A DNA stretch of 64,000 nt from Burkholderiales bacterium. Its GTDB lineage: Bacteria > Pseudomonadota > Gammaproteobacteria > Burkholderiales > Burkholderiaceae_C. The notes beneath the pieces are model-generated. The model was not told the origin of the DNA. It did no database searches and worked only from the letters and a program-made list of their open reading frames with translations. Positions 50,487-59,212 of the stretch are shown in pieces (position 1 is the first letter of the stretch; the number at the start of each line of letters is the position of its first letter). Location of the stretch: the NCBI GenBank assembly GCA_016223165.1, contig JACRPO010000020.1:1-64000 (forward strand), given 5' to 3'. The position numbers were made by a program, and so were the translations under genes.

Positions 50487-51494
50487 CTAGCGGGTGTTGC
50501 TCCCCTCGGCGGCGTGCTCGAGCGGCTTGTCCGGCGGCGGGATGCGCGCCAGCACGCGGTGCACGATGTCGTCGGCGCTCACGTTCTCGGCCAGCGCCTC
50601 GTAGCTGAGCACGAGGCGGTGGCGCAACACGTCGGGCACGAGGTCGGTCACGTCCTCCGGCAGCGCGTAGCGGCGGCCGCGCAGCATGGCCAGCGCCTTG
50701 GCGCCCTCGACCATGCCGATGGTGGCGCGCGGGCTGGCCCCGAAGGTGAGGTACCTGGCGAGGTCGGCGATGCCGTAGGTCTCGGGCCGGCGCGTCGCGC
50801 CGACGAGCTTGACCGCGTACTGGATCAGCGAGGGGTCGCAGAAGACCTCGCGGCACTCGCGCTGCAGCGCGGCGAGCTGGAAGGTGTCGGCGACCGCATT
50901 GACCTCCACCGCGCGCCCGGTGACGCGTTCGGCGATGACGAACTCCTCGTCCTCGGTGGGGTAGTCGACGAGCACCTTCATCATGAAGCGGTCGACCTGC
51001 GCCTCGGGCAGCGGATAGGTGCCTTCGGTCTCGATCGGGTTCTGCGTCGCCATCACGACGAAGGGGTCGGGCACCTTGTGCGTCTCGCCGGCGATGGTGA
51101 CCTGGCGCTCCTGCATCACCTCGAGCAGGGCGCTCTGCACCTTGGCCGGCGCGCGGTTGATCTCGTCGGCGAGCAGCAGGTTGGCGAACACCGGCCCGAG
51201 CGAGGTGCCGAACTCGCCCGTCTTCTGGTTGTAGATGCGCGTGCCCACGAGGTCGGCCGGCACGAGGTCGGGCGTGAACTGGATGCGCTTGAAGCTGCCG
51301 CGCACCGTGCGCGCCAGCGTCTTCACGGTCAGCGTCTTGGCCAGGCCCGGCACGCCTTCGACGAGCAGGTGGCCCTGCGCCAGCATGGCCACCAGCACGC
51401 GCTCGAGGAAGCGGTCCTGCCCGACGACGACGCGCTTGACTTCGTAGAGGATGCGCTCCATCAGCGTCGCGGTGGCCTGGGCTTTGTCGTCCAT
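50487..51494 (-). CDS. MoxR-family AAA+ ATPase
   Basis: A 335-residue AAA+ protein: Walker A GVPGLAKT (47-54), Walker B LLLADEINRAP near 110-120, sensor 1 VMATQNPIE, and the helical lid with ASPRATIGMVEGAKA. MoxR ATPases act as chaperones for maturation of enzyme complexes or envelope proteins. It is the first gene of the MoxR-DUF58-VWA operon. The client protein is unknown. Confidence 0.94.
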   Translation of the reverse strand: MDDKAQATATLMERILYEVKRVVVGQDRFLERVLVAMLAQGHLLVEGVPGLAKTLTVKTLARTVRGSFKRIQFTPDLVPADLVGTRIYNQKTGEFGTSLGPVFANLLLADEINRAPAKVQSALLEVMQERQVTIAGETHKVPDPFVVMATQNPIETEGTYPLPEAQVDRFMMKVLVDYPTEDEEFVIAERVTGRAVEVNAVADTFQLAALQRECREVFCDPSLIQYAVKLVGATRRPETYGIADLARYLTFGASPRATIGMVEGAKALAMLRGRRYALPEDVTDLVPDVLRHRLVLSYEALAENVSADDIVHRVLARIPPPDKPLEHAAEGSNTR

Positions 51495-51530
51495 GAGGGT
51501 CCTTGGAGAGCGGTTCGGTGGGAAGTGCGT

Positions 51531-51576
51531 TCAGAACGGCGGCAGGCCCGAATCGTCCTCAGAACGGCGGCAGGCC
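51531..51576. repeat. Duplicated tail of the HtrA-like gene including its stop
   Basis: An exact 18-bp sequence, TCAGAACGGCGGCAGGCC, occurs at 51559-51576 (the gene's own GLPPF-stop) and again at 51531-51548, 28 bp further downstream on the minus strand. The second copy reads GLPPF-stop in a shifted frame. Confidence 0.93.
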
Positions 51577-52599
51577 TGCCGCCGAGGCCGCGTTCTCGAT
51601 CGGCACGGCGAAGCCGATGCCGATGAAGGTGCGCTGCTCGTTGGGGTTGAGGATGGCGGTGACGATGCCCACCACCGCACCGTCCATCGTGACCAGCGGC
51701 CCGCCGCTGTTGCCCGGGTTGGCGGCGGCGTCGAACTGGATCAGGTTGGTGAGCGTCTTGTCGCCCTCGGGCGAGCGGAACTCGCGCTTGAGGCCCGAGA
51801 CGACGCCGTAGCTCACCGACGGGCCGATGCCGAACGGGAAGCCCGCGGCGATGACATGGTCGCCCGGGCGCAGGTCGCCGGTGCTGCGCATGGTGGCTGG
51901 CTCGAGCTCGGCCGGCGGCGACACCGCCTTCAGCACGGCGAGGTCGTTCTCGGGCATGGCGCCGACCATCGTCGCCTCGCTCTCGTCGCCGTTGTGGAAG
52001 CGCACGCGGATCTTCTTGGCGCCCCAGACGACGTGCAGGTTGGTGAGGATGGTGCCGTTGGCGACGATGACGACGCCGGTGCCGAGGCTGCGGTCCATGG
52101 CCTTCTTCTCGGGCGCCGTCTCGCCGGTGTCCTCGTCGCTCATCAGGCCGACGACGCGCACGAGCGAGGGCGCGACGGCCTCGAAGGCCCTGGTCGCCTG
52201 CGAAGGCAGCGGTTCGCGCTCGACCGATTCGCGCACGGCGGCGTCGATGTCTTCCTGCGTGATGACGCGCGGCGCGCGCGCCTGCAGCATGCCGGCGCTG
52301 ACGAGCACCGCCAGCGCCGCCCCGCCCAGGCCCCACAGCGGGCCCCGCCAGCGATGCGCGACGGCGCGCGCGCGCGCGCCGCGGGTCGCGGTGCCGGCGG
52401 GCATGGCCGGGGCCTCGTCCGCATCCGCGTCGTGCGCGGAATGCGCCGAATGCGCCGAATGCGCCGCCTGGCCGCCGGCCGCTGCCACGCCGCCATCGTT
52501 GGCGACGCTGCGGCTCGCGGGCGGCGGCAGCGGCACCAGACCGGGACCGAGTTGCGCCCGGCGTGGCGAGCGGCTGTACAGCGGAGCCTTGGCTTTCAT
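51559..52599 (-). CDS. HtrA/DegP-like serine protease without PDZ domain
   Basis: A 346-residue S1C protease. The basic/low-complexity N-terminal 85 residues (with a HSAHSAHSAH repeat) are cytoplasmic; a single span (about 90-110, GLGGAALAVLVSAGML) anchors it, so the catalytic domain faces the periplasm. The triad is His in LTNLHVVWG, Asp in ENDLAVLK and Ser in NPGNSGGPL. No PDZ domain follows: the protein stops soon after the fold. It probably cleaves envelope substrates or acts in a signalling relay. ATG 52599 is taken; the frame extends to a GTG at 52635. The C-terminal codons are duplicated downstream. Confidence 0.9.
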   Translation of the reverse strand: MKAKAPLYSRSPRRAQLGPGLVPLPPPASRSVANDGGVAAAGGQAAHSAHSAHSAHDADADEAPAMPAGTATRGARARAVAHRWRGPLWGLGGAALAVLVSAGMLQARAPRVITQEDIDAAVRESVEREPLPSQATRAFEAVAPSLVRVVGLMSDEDTGETAPEKKAMDRSLGTGVVIVANGTILTNLHVVWGAKKIRVRFHNGDESEATMVGAMPENDLAVLKAVSPPAELEPATMRSTGDLRPGDHVIAAGFPFGIGPSVSYGVVSGLKREFRSPEGDKTLTNLIQFDAAANPGNSGGPLVTMDGAVVGIVTAILNPNEQRTFIGIGFAVPIENAASAAGLPPF

Positions 52600-52755
52600 G
52601 GGGCGGCCGTCCGGCTTGGGGGTGACGACGAACACGGTACCACGTCGGCGCGTGCATCGCAGGGTGTGCCCATTGCCGAAAAGCTGGCCCGTGGATCATG
52701 CGGCACGGGCGTGCGTCATCATCGCGGCCCCATGCAGGACATCCATGCAGGACCC

Positions 52756-53655
52756 ATGCAGGAAGGCGGCCCCTGGACCGACTCGCACTGCCATCTCGAC
52801 GCCCCGGAGTTCGAAGCCGACCGGGATGTCGTGCTGGCACGGGCGCGCGCCGCCGGCGTCGGCCGGCTCGTCGTGCCGGCCGTGCGGGCGCGAGACTTCG
52901 ACACCGTGCGGCGCCTGGCGCATGCTCATGGGCTTGCCTACGCACTCGGCCTGCACCCGCTCTACCTCGCCGAGGCCGACAGCGGCGACCTCGACCGGCT
53001 GGCCGAGGCGCTGCGGCGCCATCGCGAAGACCCGCGTCTCGTCGCCGTGGGCGAGATCGGCCTCGACCACTTCGTCGCGGCAGCCGCCCACACCGAAGCG
53101 CGCGCGCTGCAGGAGCGCTTCTACCTGGCGCAGTTGCGCCTGGCGCGCGATGCCGGGCTGCCCGTCATCCTGCACGTGCGCCGCTCCGCCGACGCGCTGC
53201 TCGCCGGGCTGGCGCGCTTCGAGGTCGCGGGCGGCATCGCCCACGCCTTCAACGGCAGCGCGCAGCAGGCGCGGCGCTTCGCCGAGCGGGGCTTTCGGCT
53301 CGGCTTCGGCGGCGCCATGACCTTCGAGGGCGCCCAGCAGATCCGCGCCCTCGCCGCAAGCCTGCCGGCCGAGGTGCCGGTGCTCGAGACCGACGCGCCG
53401 GACATCCCGCCGTGGTGGCTTTACGTCAAGGCGGGCGAGCGCGCGGCCGGCGCGGCGCAGGGCCGCAACGAGCCGGCCGAGTTGCCCCGCATCGCGCAGA
53501 CGCTGGCGCAGCTGCGTGGCTGGTCGATCGAGGAGACGGCAGCGCGGACGACGGCCAATGTGCTCGCCGCGCTGCCGCGCGTATCCGCCGTGCCCGGCGT
53601 TCCCGGCATGCCTGGAGTGCCGGGCGCACCGGCCACGCCTGCGGCTGGCGCATGA
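52756..53655 (+). CDS. TatD-family metal-dependent hydrolase/nuclease
   Basis: A 299-residue TIM-barrel hydrolase. Metal ligands are in DSHCHLD (His11, His13), GEIGLD, ILHVRRS, IAHAFNG and ETDAPD, the complete TatD set; relatives are 3'-5' DNA exonucleases. Two in-frame ATGs, 52732 and 52756, occur in a repeated ATGCAGGA context; the later one is used here because it keeps the normal start to the first strand. The C-terminus carries a VPGVPGMPGVPG run encoded by 9-bp repeats. The stop overlaps the next gene (ATGA at 53652-53655). Confidence 0.9.
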   Translation: MQEGGPWTDSHCHLDAPEFEADRDVVLARARAAGVGRLVVPAVRARDFDTVRRLAHAHGLAYALGLHPLYLAEADSGDLDRLAEALRRHREDPRLVAVGEIGLDHFVAAAAHTEARALQERFYLAQLRLARDAGLPVILHVRRSADALLAGLARFEVAGGIAHAFNGSAQQARRFAERGFRLGFGGAMTFEGAQQIRALAASLPAEVPVLETDAPDIPPWWLYVKAGERAAGAAQGRNEPAELPRIAQTLAQLRGWSIEETAARTTANVLAALPRVSAVPGVPGMPGVPGAPATPAAGA

Positions 53656-54158
53656 AGACCGCCGACGCGCGTCTGCAGGGGCTGCCGCCGGTGCTGGCGC
53701 GGCACACGCGTTGCGTCGTGCTCGGCAGCTTTCCGGGCGAGGCCTCGCTCCTGGCGCAGCAGTACTACGGCCACCCGCGCAACCACTTCTGGCCGCTCCT
53801 GGCCGAGATCTGGCAGGTGGAGCTGGTCGCGATGCCCTACCGGCAGCGCCTGGCCGAGGTGCGCCGGCGCGGCCTCGGCATCTGGGACGCCTATGCGAGC
53901 TGCCGCCGCGAGGGCAGCCTCGACACCGCCATCGAGGCGGCGGAACTGAACGACTTCGCACAGCTGTTGCGGCGCGCGCCGGGCCTGCAGCTCGTGCTGC
54001 ACAACGGCGGCGAATCGGCCCGTGCGGCGCGCGCGCTGCGCTCGCTCGGCCTGCCCACGCAGCGGCTGCCTTCGACGAGCCCGGCCAATGCCAGCTGGTC
54101 GTTCGAGCGCAAGCTCGCGGCCTGGCGCGCCGCGTTCGCGGCCGGTGGCGTGGCATGA
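53652..54158 (+). CDS. DNA-deoxyinosine (hypoxanthine) glycosylase, UDG family 6
   Basis: A 168-residue base-excision repair enzyme of the uracil-DNA glycosylase superfamily. LGSFPGEASLLAQQYYGHP and RNHFWPLL form the family's N-terminal active-site motif; the second motif is LPSTSPANAS. Members remove hypoxanthine (deaminated adenine) from DNA; some accept other deaminated bases. Translationally coupled to the TatD gene; the pairing makes sense as DNA maintenance. The following gene starts 11 bp after its stop. Confidence 0.87.
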   Translation: MKTADARLQGLPPVLARHTRCVVLGSFPGEASLLAQQYYGHPRNHFWPLLAEIWQVELVAMPYRQRLAEVRRRGLGIWDAYASCRREGSLDTAIEAAELNDFAQLLRRAPGLQLVLHNGGESARAARALRSLGLPTQRLPSTSPANASWSFERKLAAWRAAFAAGGVA

Positions 54159-54168
54159 GGGCCCGCCG

Positions 54169-54969
54169 GTGAACCGGACTGCGCAGGCGCTGCCCGAGGT
54201 GACGCTGTCCGAATCCGACGGCGTGCGCTACCTGCACCTCGGCTCGCCGTGGATCCAGGGGGCCATGCGCATCAGGAAGCCGCAGCACGTGGAGCTCGTC
54301 TACGTGCAGCGCATGCTGGCCAGCCTGCTCTGGCTACCCGCCGCGGAGCTCGGCGCCGGCCGCGCCGTGCAGCTCGGCCTCGGCGCCGGCGCCATCACGC
54401 GCTTCACGGCCAGGGCCTTGCGCATGCCCACCACCGTGGTCGAGATCAACCGCGAGGTGGTCGAGATCAATGCCCGCTGGTTCCACCTGCCGCGCGAGGC
54501 CGAGGTGGTGGTCGGCGACGCCGCCGACTGGCTGGCGCAGGCGGAGCCCGCCAGCGTGCGCCTGCTGCACGTGGACCTGTACGACCAGGACGCGGCGGCG
54601 CCGGTGCTCGACGATGCGCCCTTCTATGCCGCGTGCCGGCGCGTGCTGGAGCGAACTGGCGGGCTCTTCAGCGTCAATTTGTTCGGCCGCCATGCGAGTT
54701 TCTCGCGCAGCATCTCGCTCGTGGCCGAAGCCTTCGGAGCCGACCAGGTGTGGAGCCTCACGCCCACGCGTGAAGGCAACGCCGTCGTCGTGGCCGGGCG
54801 CGGCGTGCTCGTGCCGGGGCGCGACGAGCTGGTGGCACGTGCCGAGGCCATCGAGCAGCGCTTCGGCGCGCTCGGCCTGCCGGCGCGCAAGTGGCTGCGC
54901 ATGGTGCGGCCGCATTCACCGATCGACACAAGCCCGCCGCGACCGCACGACGAGCGGCCACCCGCCTGA
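54169..54969 (+). CDS. Spermidine-synthase-like protein
   Basis: A 266-residue protein of the aminopropyltransferase/Rossmann fold. VQLGLGAGAITRFTARAL gives the nucleotide loop, TVVEINREVVEINARWF the acidic ribose-binding end, and HVDLYDQDAAAPVLDD the catalytic-region equivalent. Short orphan members of this family may be methyltransferases rather than true spermidine synthases, since the polyamine pocket is not clearly conserved. GTG at 54169 has GAGGG seven bases upstream. It ends 111 bp before the GspE-like gene. Confidence 0.82.
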   Translation: MNRTAQALPEVTLSESDGVRYLHLGSPWIQGAMRIRKPQHVELVYVQRMLASLLWLPAAELGAGRAVQLGLGAGAITRFTARALRMPTTVVEINREVVEINARWFHLPREAEVVVGDAADWLAQAEPASVRLLHVDLYDQDAAAPVLDDAPFYAACRRVLERTGGLFSVNLFGRHASFSRSISLVAEAFGADQVWSLTPTREGNAVVVAGRGVLVPGRDELVARAEAIEQRFGALGLPARKWLRMVRPHSPIDTSPPRPHDERPPA

Positions 54970-55080
54970 TCCTTCGCCGCCGCAGAATCCGCCCGCGCCC
55001 CACACAGACACGACGCTGCGCCCCGACTCTCCGCCCGACCCTTTCGCTCGCCTCTCGCCCCTGCACCTGCCTGCGCCGAC

Positions 55081-56922
55081 ATGACGACGACCCACCCTCG
55101 CAAGTCCACCGAGCGCCCGGCCGGGAGCCCTCCTGCCATCGCCGCCGCCGTGCCGAATGTCCCTAAAGGCCGCCTCGACTGGCGGCAGCTGCTCGACTGG
55201 CTGCGCGACGACGGCCTCGTCGGCGGCGAGGAGGCCGACCGCGTGGCACGCCGCTTCGGTGCCGGCGCGTCGAGCCTGCACGCCCTCGTGCGCCTGGGCG
55301 GCGCCGGCCTCACGCGCCGCGGCACGCAGCGGCCGCTGGACACCGAGGCGCTCACCGAGTGGCTGGCCGGCCGCATCGGGCGCCCGTTCCTGCGCATCGA
55401 CCCGCTGAAGATCGACTTCGGCCGCCTCGCCGACGTGATGAGCGTGCAATACGCGCAGCTGCGCTTCGCGTTGCCGGTGGCGAGCTCGGCCACCGAGGTC
55501 ACCATCGCCACCGCCGAGCCCTTCGACACCGCCTGGGTCACCGAGATCGAGGCGCACGCGCGCAAACGCGTCAACCTGGTGCTGGCGCACCCGGAGGACC
55601 TGCGCCGCTACACGATCGAGTTCTATGCCCTCACGCGCAGCGTGCGCGCGGCGGCCAAGAGCGGCGAGGTGGCCACGGCGGCGAGCTTCGAGCAGCTCGT
55701 CGAACTCGGCCGCAGCAACAAGCAGCTCGACGCCAACGACCAGGGCGTCGTGCAGGTGGTCGACTGGCTGTGGCAATACGCCTTCGACCAGCGTGCCAGC
55801 GACATCCACCTCGAGCCGCGCCGCGACATGGGCGCCATCCGCTTCCGCATCGACGGCGTGCTGCACACCGTGTACCAGGTGCCGCTCACGGTGATGGGCG
55901 CGATGACGGCGCGCATCAAGCTGCTCGGGCGCATGGACGTGGTGGAGAAGCGCCGGCCGCTGGACGGGCGCATCAAGACGGTGCGCCCGGCCACCGATGC
56001 TGAGAAGGGCGGCGAGGTCGAGATGCGCCTGTCGACGCTGCCCACCGCCTTCGGCGAGAAGATGGTGATGCGCATCTTCGATCCTGAAGCGGCGATGAAG
56101 ACGATCGACGGGCTCGGTTTCGCCGAGCACGAGGCCGAGGCCTGGGGGCAGCTCATCCAGCGCCCGCACGGCATCATCCTCGTCACCGGCCCCACCGGCA
56201 GCGGCAAGACGACGACGCTGTACAGCACGCTCAAGCGCCTCGCCACCGACGAGGTCAACGTGTGCACCGTCGAGGACCCGATCGAGATGATCGAGCCGGC
56301 GTTCAACCAGACGCAGGTGCAGACGGCGCTCGACTTCGGCTTCGCCGAGGGACTGCGCGCACTGATGCGGCAGGACCCCGACATCATCATGGTCGGCGAG
56401 ATCCGCGACCTCGCCACCGCCGAGATGGCCATCCAGGCCGCGCTCACCGGCCACCTCGTCTTCAGCACGCTGCACACCAACGATGCCGTGGGTGCGGTGA
56501 CGCGCCTGGCCGACCTCGGCGTGCCGGGCTACCTCATCGCCGCCACCGTCATCGGCGTGCTCGCGCAGCGGCTGGCGCGCACGCTGTGCCCGGCGTGCAA
56601 GCAGCGCGACGATGCCACTACGCGCGACGCACTCGACGAGCTCGTGCGGCCCTGGCGCATCTCGGGTGGCGTGCGGCCGTTCAGGCCGGTGGGCTGCCTC
56701 GAGTGCCGCAACACGGGTTATCGCGGCCGTGCCGGGCTGTACGAGCTGCTCGTCATGAGCGAGTCGGTGCGCCGGCACATCCACCCCACGCTCGATGCGC
56801 CCGCGCTCGCCAAGCAGGCGGTGAAGGAGGGCATGCGGCCGCTGCGCCTGGCCGGCGCCATGCGTGTCGCCGAGGGCGTGACGACGATCGAGGAAGTGCT
56901 GCGCGCCACGCCGATGCTGTAG
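55081..56922 (+). CDS. GspE/PilB-type secretion or pilus ATPase
   Basis: A 613-residue AAA+ ATPase for type II secretion or type IV pilus assembly. N-terminal segments (about 30-190) resemble the regulatory MshEN-like domains. Walker A GPTGSGKTTT is near 370-379, the Asp box IHLEPRRDMGAIRFRIDG near 240, Walker B DPDIIMVGEIRDLATAEM and the zinc tetracysteine (CPAC and CLEC) follow. No gspF, pilC or pseudopilin gene is adjacent, so it is an orphan locus whose partners are elsewhere. Distinguishing GspE from PilB is not possible from sequence alone. Confidence 0.93.
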   Translation: MTTTHPRKSTERPAGSPPAIAAAVPNVPKGRLDWRQLLDWLRDDGLVGGEEADRVARRFGAGASSLHALVRLGGAGLTRRGTQRPLDTEALTEWLAGRIGRPFLRIDPLKIDFGRLADVMSVQYAQLRFALPVASSATEVTIATAEPFDTAWVTEIEAHARKRVNLVLAHPEDLRRYTIEFYALTRSVRAAAKSGEVATAASFEQLVELGRSNKQLDANDQGVVQVVDWLWQYAFDQRASDIHLEPRRDMGAIRFRIDGVLHTVYQVPLTVMGAMTARIKLLGRMDVVEKRRPLDGRIKTVRPATDAEKGGEVEMRLSTLPTAFGEKMVMRIFDPEAAMKTIDGLGFAEHEAEAWGQLIQRPHGIILVTGPTGSGKTTTLYSTLKRLATDEVNVCTVEDPIEMIEPAFNQTQVQTALDFGFAEGLRALMRQDPDIIMVGEIRDLATAEMAIQAALTGHLVFSTLHTNDAVGAVTRLADLGVPGYLIAATVIGVLAQRLARTLCPACKQRDDATTRDALDELVRPWRISGGVRPFRPVGCLECRNTGYRGRAGLYELLVMSESVRRHIHPTLDAPALAKQAVKEGMRPLRLAGAMRVAEGVTTIEEVLRATPML

Positions 56923-57094
56923 CGCTCGCACGGCGTGCCGCTGCCCTGGCCGGCACGCGTAGGCGCTAGAACGCCTCGCACCCAGGCGGGCGAACCCCCG
57001 CTGCCCTTACGTGGAAACCACAGCGGAGAAGCCCGGGGGCGGTTCCTAGAATCCCGCGTCGATCGCTCGGCTGGAGCGGTTGGAGGAGACGCGA

Positions 57095-57559
57095 GTGAAG
57101 ATCAAGAGTGAAAAGGACTTCTGGGCCGGCCTGATGTTCCTGGTGACGGGCATCGGCTTCTCATGGGGTGCCACGGCCTACAACTTCGGCAGCTCGGCGC
57201 GGCCAGGTCCCGGCTACTTCCCGTTCGGCCTCGGCATCATCCTGGCGCTGCTCGGGGCGCTCATCCTGTTCGAGGCGCTGACCATCGAGGTCGAGGGCGG
57301 CGAGAAGATCGGCGACTGGCCGCTGAAGCAGGGAGCGATCATCCTCTTCTCGGTGGTGCTGTTCGGCCTGATCCTGGCGCCGCTGGGCATGGCGATCGCG
57401 CTGCCGGTGCTGATCATCATCGCCAGCCTCGCCAGCGGCGAGTTCAACTGGAAGGAGGTCCTGGTCAACACCGTCATCCTCACCGTGGGTTCGTGGGGCA
57501 TCTTCATCAAGGGTCTGAGCCTGACCATCCCCTTGTGGCCGGCCTTTGTCACTGCCTGA
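57095..57559 (+). CDS. tctB: Tripartite tricarboxylate transporter small membrane subunit TctB
   Basis: A 154-residue four-span protein. KDFWAGLMFLVTGIGFSWGA and SARPGPGYFPFGLGIIL are the standard TctB N-terminal motifs. The best start is GTG 57095, six bases after GGAGGAG; a TTG earlier in frame is just the ribosome site. TctB works with TctA in a secondary transporter driven by ion gradient and a periplasmic TctC receptor. It is followed 13 bp later by tctA. Confidence 0.93.
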   Translation: MKIKSEKDFWAGLMFLVTGIGFSWGATAYNFGSSARPGPGYFPFGLGIILALLGALILFEALTIEVEGGEKIGDWPLKQGAIILFSVVLFGLILAPLGMAIALPVLIIIASLASGEFNWKEVLVNTVILTVGSWGIFIKGLSLTIPLWPAFVTA

Positions 57560-57572
57560 GCGGGAGCACACG

Positions 57573-59087
57573 ATGGACCTTCTCAACAATCTCGCGCTCG
57601 GATTCGGCGTCGCGCTGTCGCTGCAGAATCTGCTGTATGCGCTGTTCGGTGCGCTGCTGGGCACGCTGATCGGCGTGCTGCCCGGCCTCGGTCCGGTGGC
57701 GACGATCGCGATGCTGCTGCCCAGCATCTATGCGCTCGACGCGACGCCCGCGCTCATCATGCTCGCCGGCATCTACTACGGCGCGCAGTACGGCGGCAGC
57801 ACGACCGCCATCCTGATCAACGTGCCGGGCGAAAGCAGCTCGGTGGTGACGGCGATCGACGGCTACGCCATGGCACGCCGCGGTCGCGCCGGCGCCGCGC
57901 TGGCGGCGGCGGGCCTGGGCTCGTTCTTCGCCGGCAGCGTGGCGACGCTGATCGTGGCCGCCTTCGCGCCGCCGCTCACCGAGCTGGCTTTCAAGTTCGG
58001 CCCGGCGGAGTATTTCTCGTTGATGGTGCTGGGCCTCATCGGTGCCGTCGTGCTGGCCTCGGGCTCGCTCGTCAAGGCCATCGCGATGATCCTGCTCGGC
58101 CTGCTGCTCGGGCAGATCAACACCGATGTCATCTCCGGCGTGCCGCGCTACAGCTTCGACATCCCGGAGCTCACCGACGGCATCGGCTTCGTCGGCATCG
58201 CCATGGGCGTCTTCGGCTTCGGCGAGATCATCATGAACCTCGGCCGGCCGGCCGAGCACCGCGAGGTCTTCACGAAGGACGTGAAGGGCCTGTGGCCGAC
58301 GAAGGACGACTTCAGGCAGGCCTACCCCGCCGTGCTGCGCGGCACGGCACTCGGCTCGATCCTGGGCGTGCTGCCCGGCGGCGGCGCGCTGCTGGCGTCG
58401 TTCGCGGCTTATACGGTGGAGAAGAAGAGCCGCGGCAAGCCCGGCGAAGTGCCGTTCGGCCAGGGCAACATCCGCGGCGTCGCAGGCCCCGAAGCCGCCA
58501 ACAACGCCGGCGCGCAGACCTCGTTCATCCCGATGCTGACGCTCGGCATCCCGCCCAATGCCGTGATGGCGCTGATGGTGGGTGCGATGACGATCAAGGG
58601 CATCCAGCCCGGCCCGCAGGTGATGACGAGCAACCCGCAGCTCTTCTGGGGCCTCATCGCCAGCATGTGGGTGGGCAACTTCATGCTCATCATCCTGAAC
58701 CTGCCGCTGATCGGCATCTGGATCAAGCTGCTGACGGTGCCCTACCGCTTTCTCTATCCGGCCATCCTCGCCTTCTGCTGCATCGGCCTGTATACGCTCA
58801 ACAACAACAACTTCGACGTCTTCACGGGCGCGCTGTTCGGCGTCATCGGCGTGGTGTTCTACAAGCTCGGCTGCGAGCCGGCGCCGCTGCTGCTCGGCTT
58901 CATCCTCGGGCCGATGATGGAAGAGAACCTGCGCCGCGCGCTGCTGCTCTCGCGCGGCGACTGGACGACCTTCGTGACGCGGCCGCTGTCGGCGGCCCTG
59001 CTGCTGGGCGCGCTGGCGATGATCATCGTCGTCACGCTGCCCTCGATCAAGCGCAAGCGCGAGGAGGCGTTCCAGGAGGCCGACTGA
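57573..59087 (+). CDS. tctA: Tripartite tricarboxylate transporter large membrane subunit TctA
   Basis: A 504-residue polytopic protein with the two TctA signature loops: GVLPGLGPVATIAMLLP with YYGAQYGGSTTAILINVPGE, and GVLPGGGALLASFAAY with GPEAANNAGAQTSFIPMLTL. It is the transport channel for citrate or other carboxylates. No TctC/Bug receptor is encoded nearby; in Burkholderiales these receptors are numerous and often unlinked. A clear terminator follows. Confidence 0.95.
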   Translation: MDLLNNLALGFGVALSLQNLLYALFGALLGTLIGVLPGLGPVATIAMLLPSIYALDATPALIMLAGIYYGAQYGGSTTAILINVPGESSSVVTAIDGYAMARRGRAGAALAAAGLGSFFAGSVATLIVAAFAPPLTELAFKFGPAEYFSLMVLGLIGAVVLASGSLVKAIAMILLGLLLGQINTDVISGVPRYSFDIPELTDGIGFVGIAMGVFGFGEIIMNLGRPAEHREVFTKDVKGLWPTKDDFRQAYPAVLRGTALGSILGVLPGGGALLASFAAYTVEKKSRGKPGEVPFGQGNIRGVAGPEAANNAGAQTSFIPMLTLGIPPNAVMALMVGAMTIKGIQPGPQVMTSNPQLFWGLIASMWVGNFMLIILNLPLIGIWIKLLTVPYRFLYPAILAFCCIGLYTLNNNNFDVFTGALFGVIGVVFYKLGCEPAPLLLGFILGPMMEENLRRALLLSRGDWTTFVTRPLSAALLLGALAMIIVVTLPSIKRKREEAFQEAD

Positions 59088-59110
59088 TCACCGCGCACCG
59101 CAAGGGATCA

Positions 59111-59138
59111 GGGGCTCCGCCGTGCGGAGCCCCTTTTT
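59111..59138 (+). terminator. Rho-independent terminator after tctBA
   Basis: GGGGCTCCGC and GCGGAGCCCC form a perfect 10-bp stem with a CGT loop, followed directly by TTTTT. It lies 23 bp past the tctA stop and is the clearest intrinsic terminator in the window. Confidence 0.93.
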
Positions 59139-59212
59139 CTTGGGGCCCACGCGCCCGGTGCCGCCCCGATGCGCCCCGTCCGCCATGCGCTACGCTTGAC
59201 GAAGAACAAGTC

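Noticed and set aside
54970..55080. Possible small gene or RNA between the spermidine-synthase-like and GspE-like genes
   Set aside because: The stretch is C-rich with no stem-loop or start with ribosome site; likely leader only.
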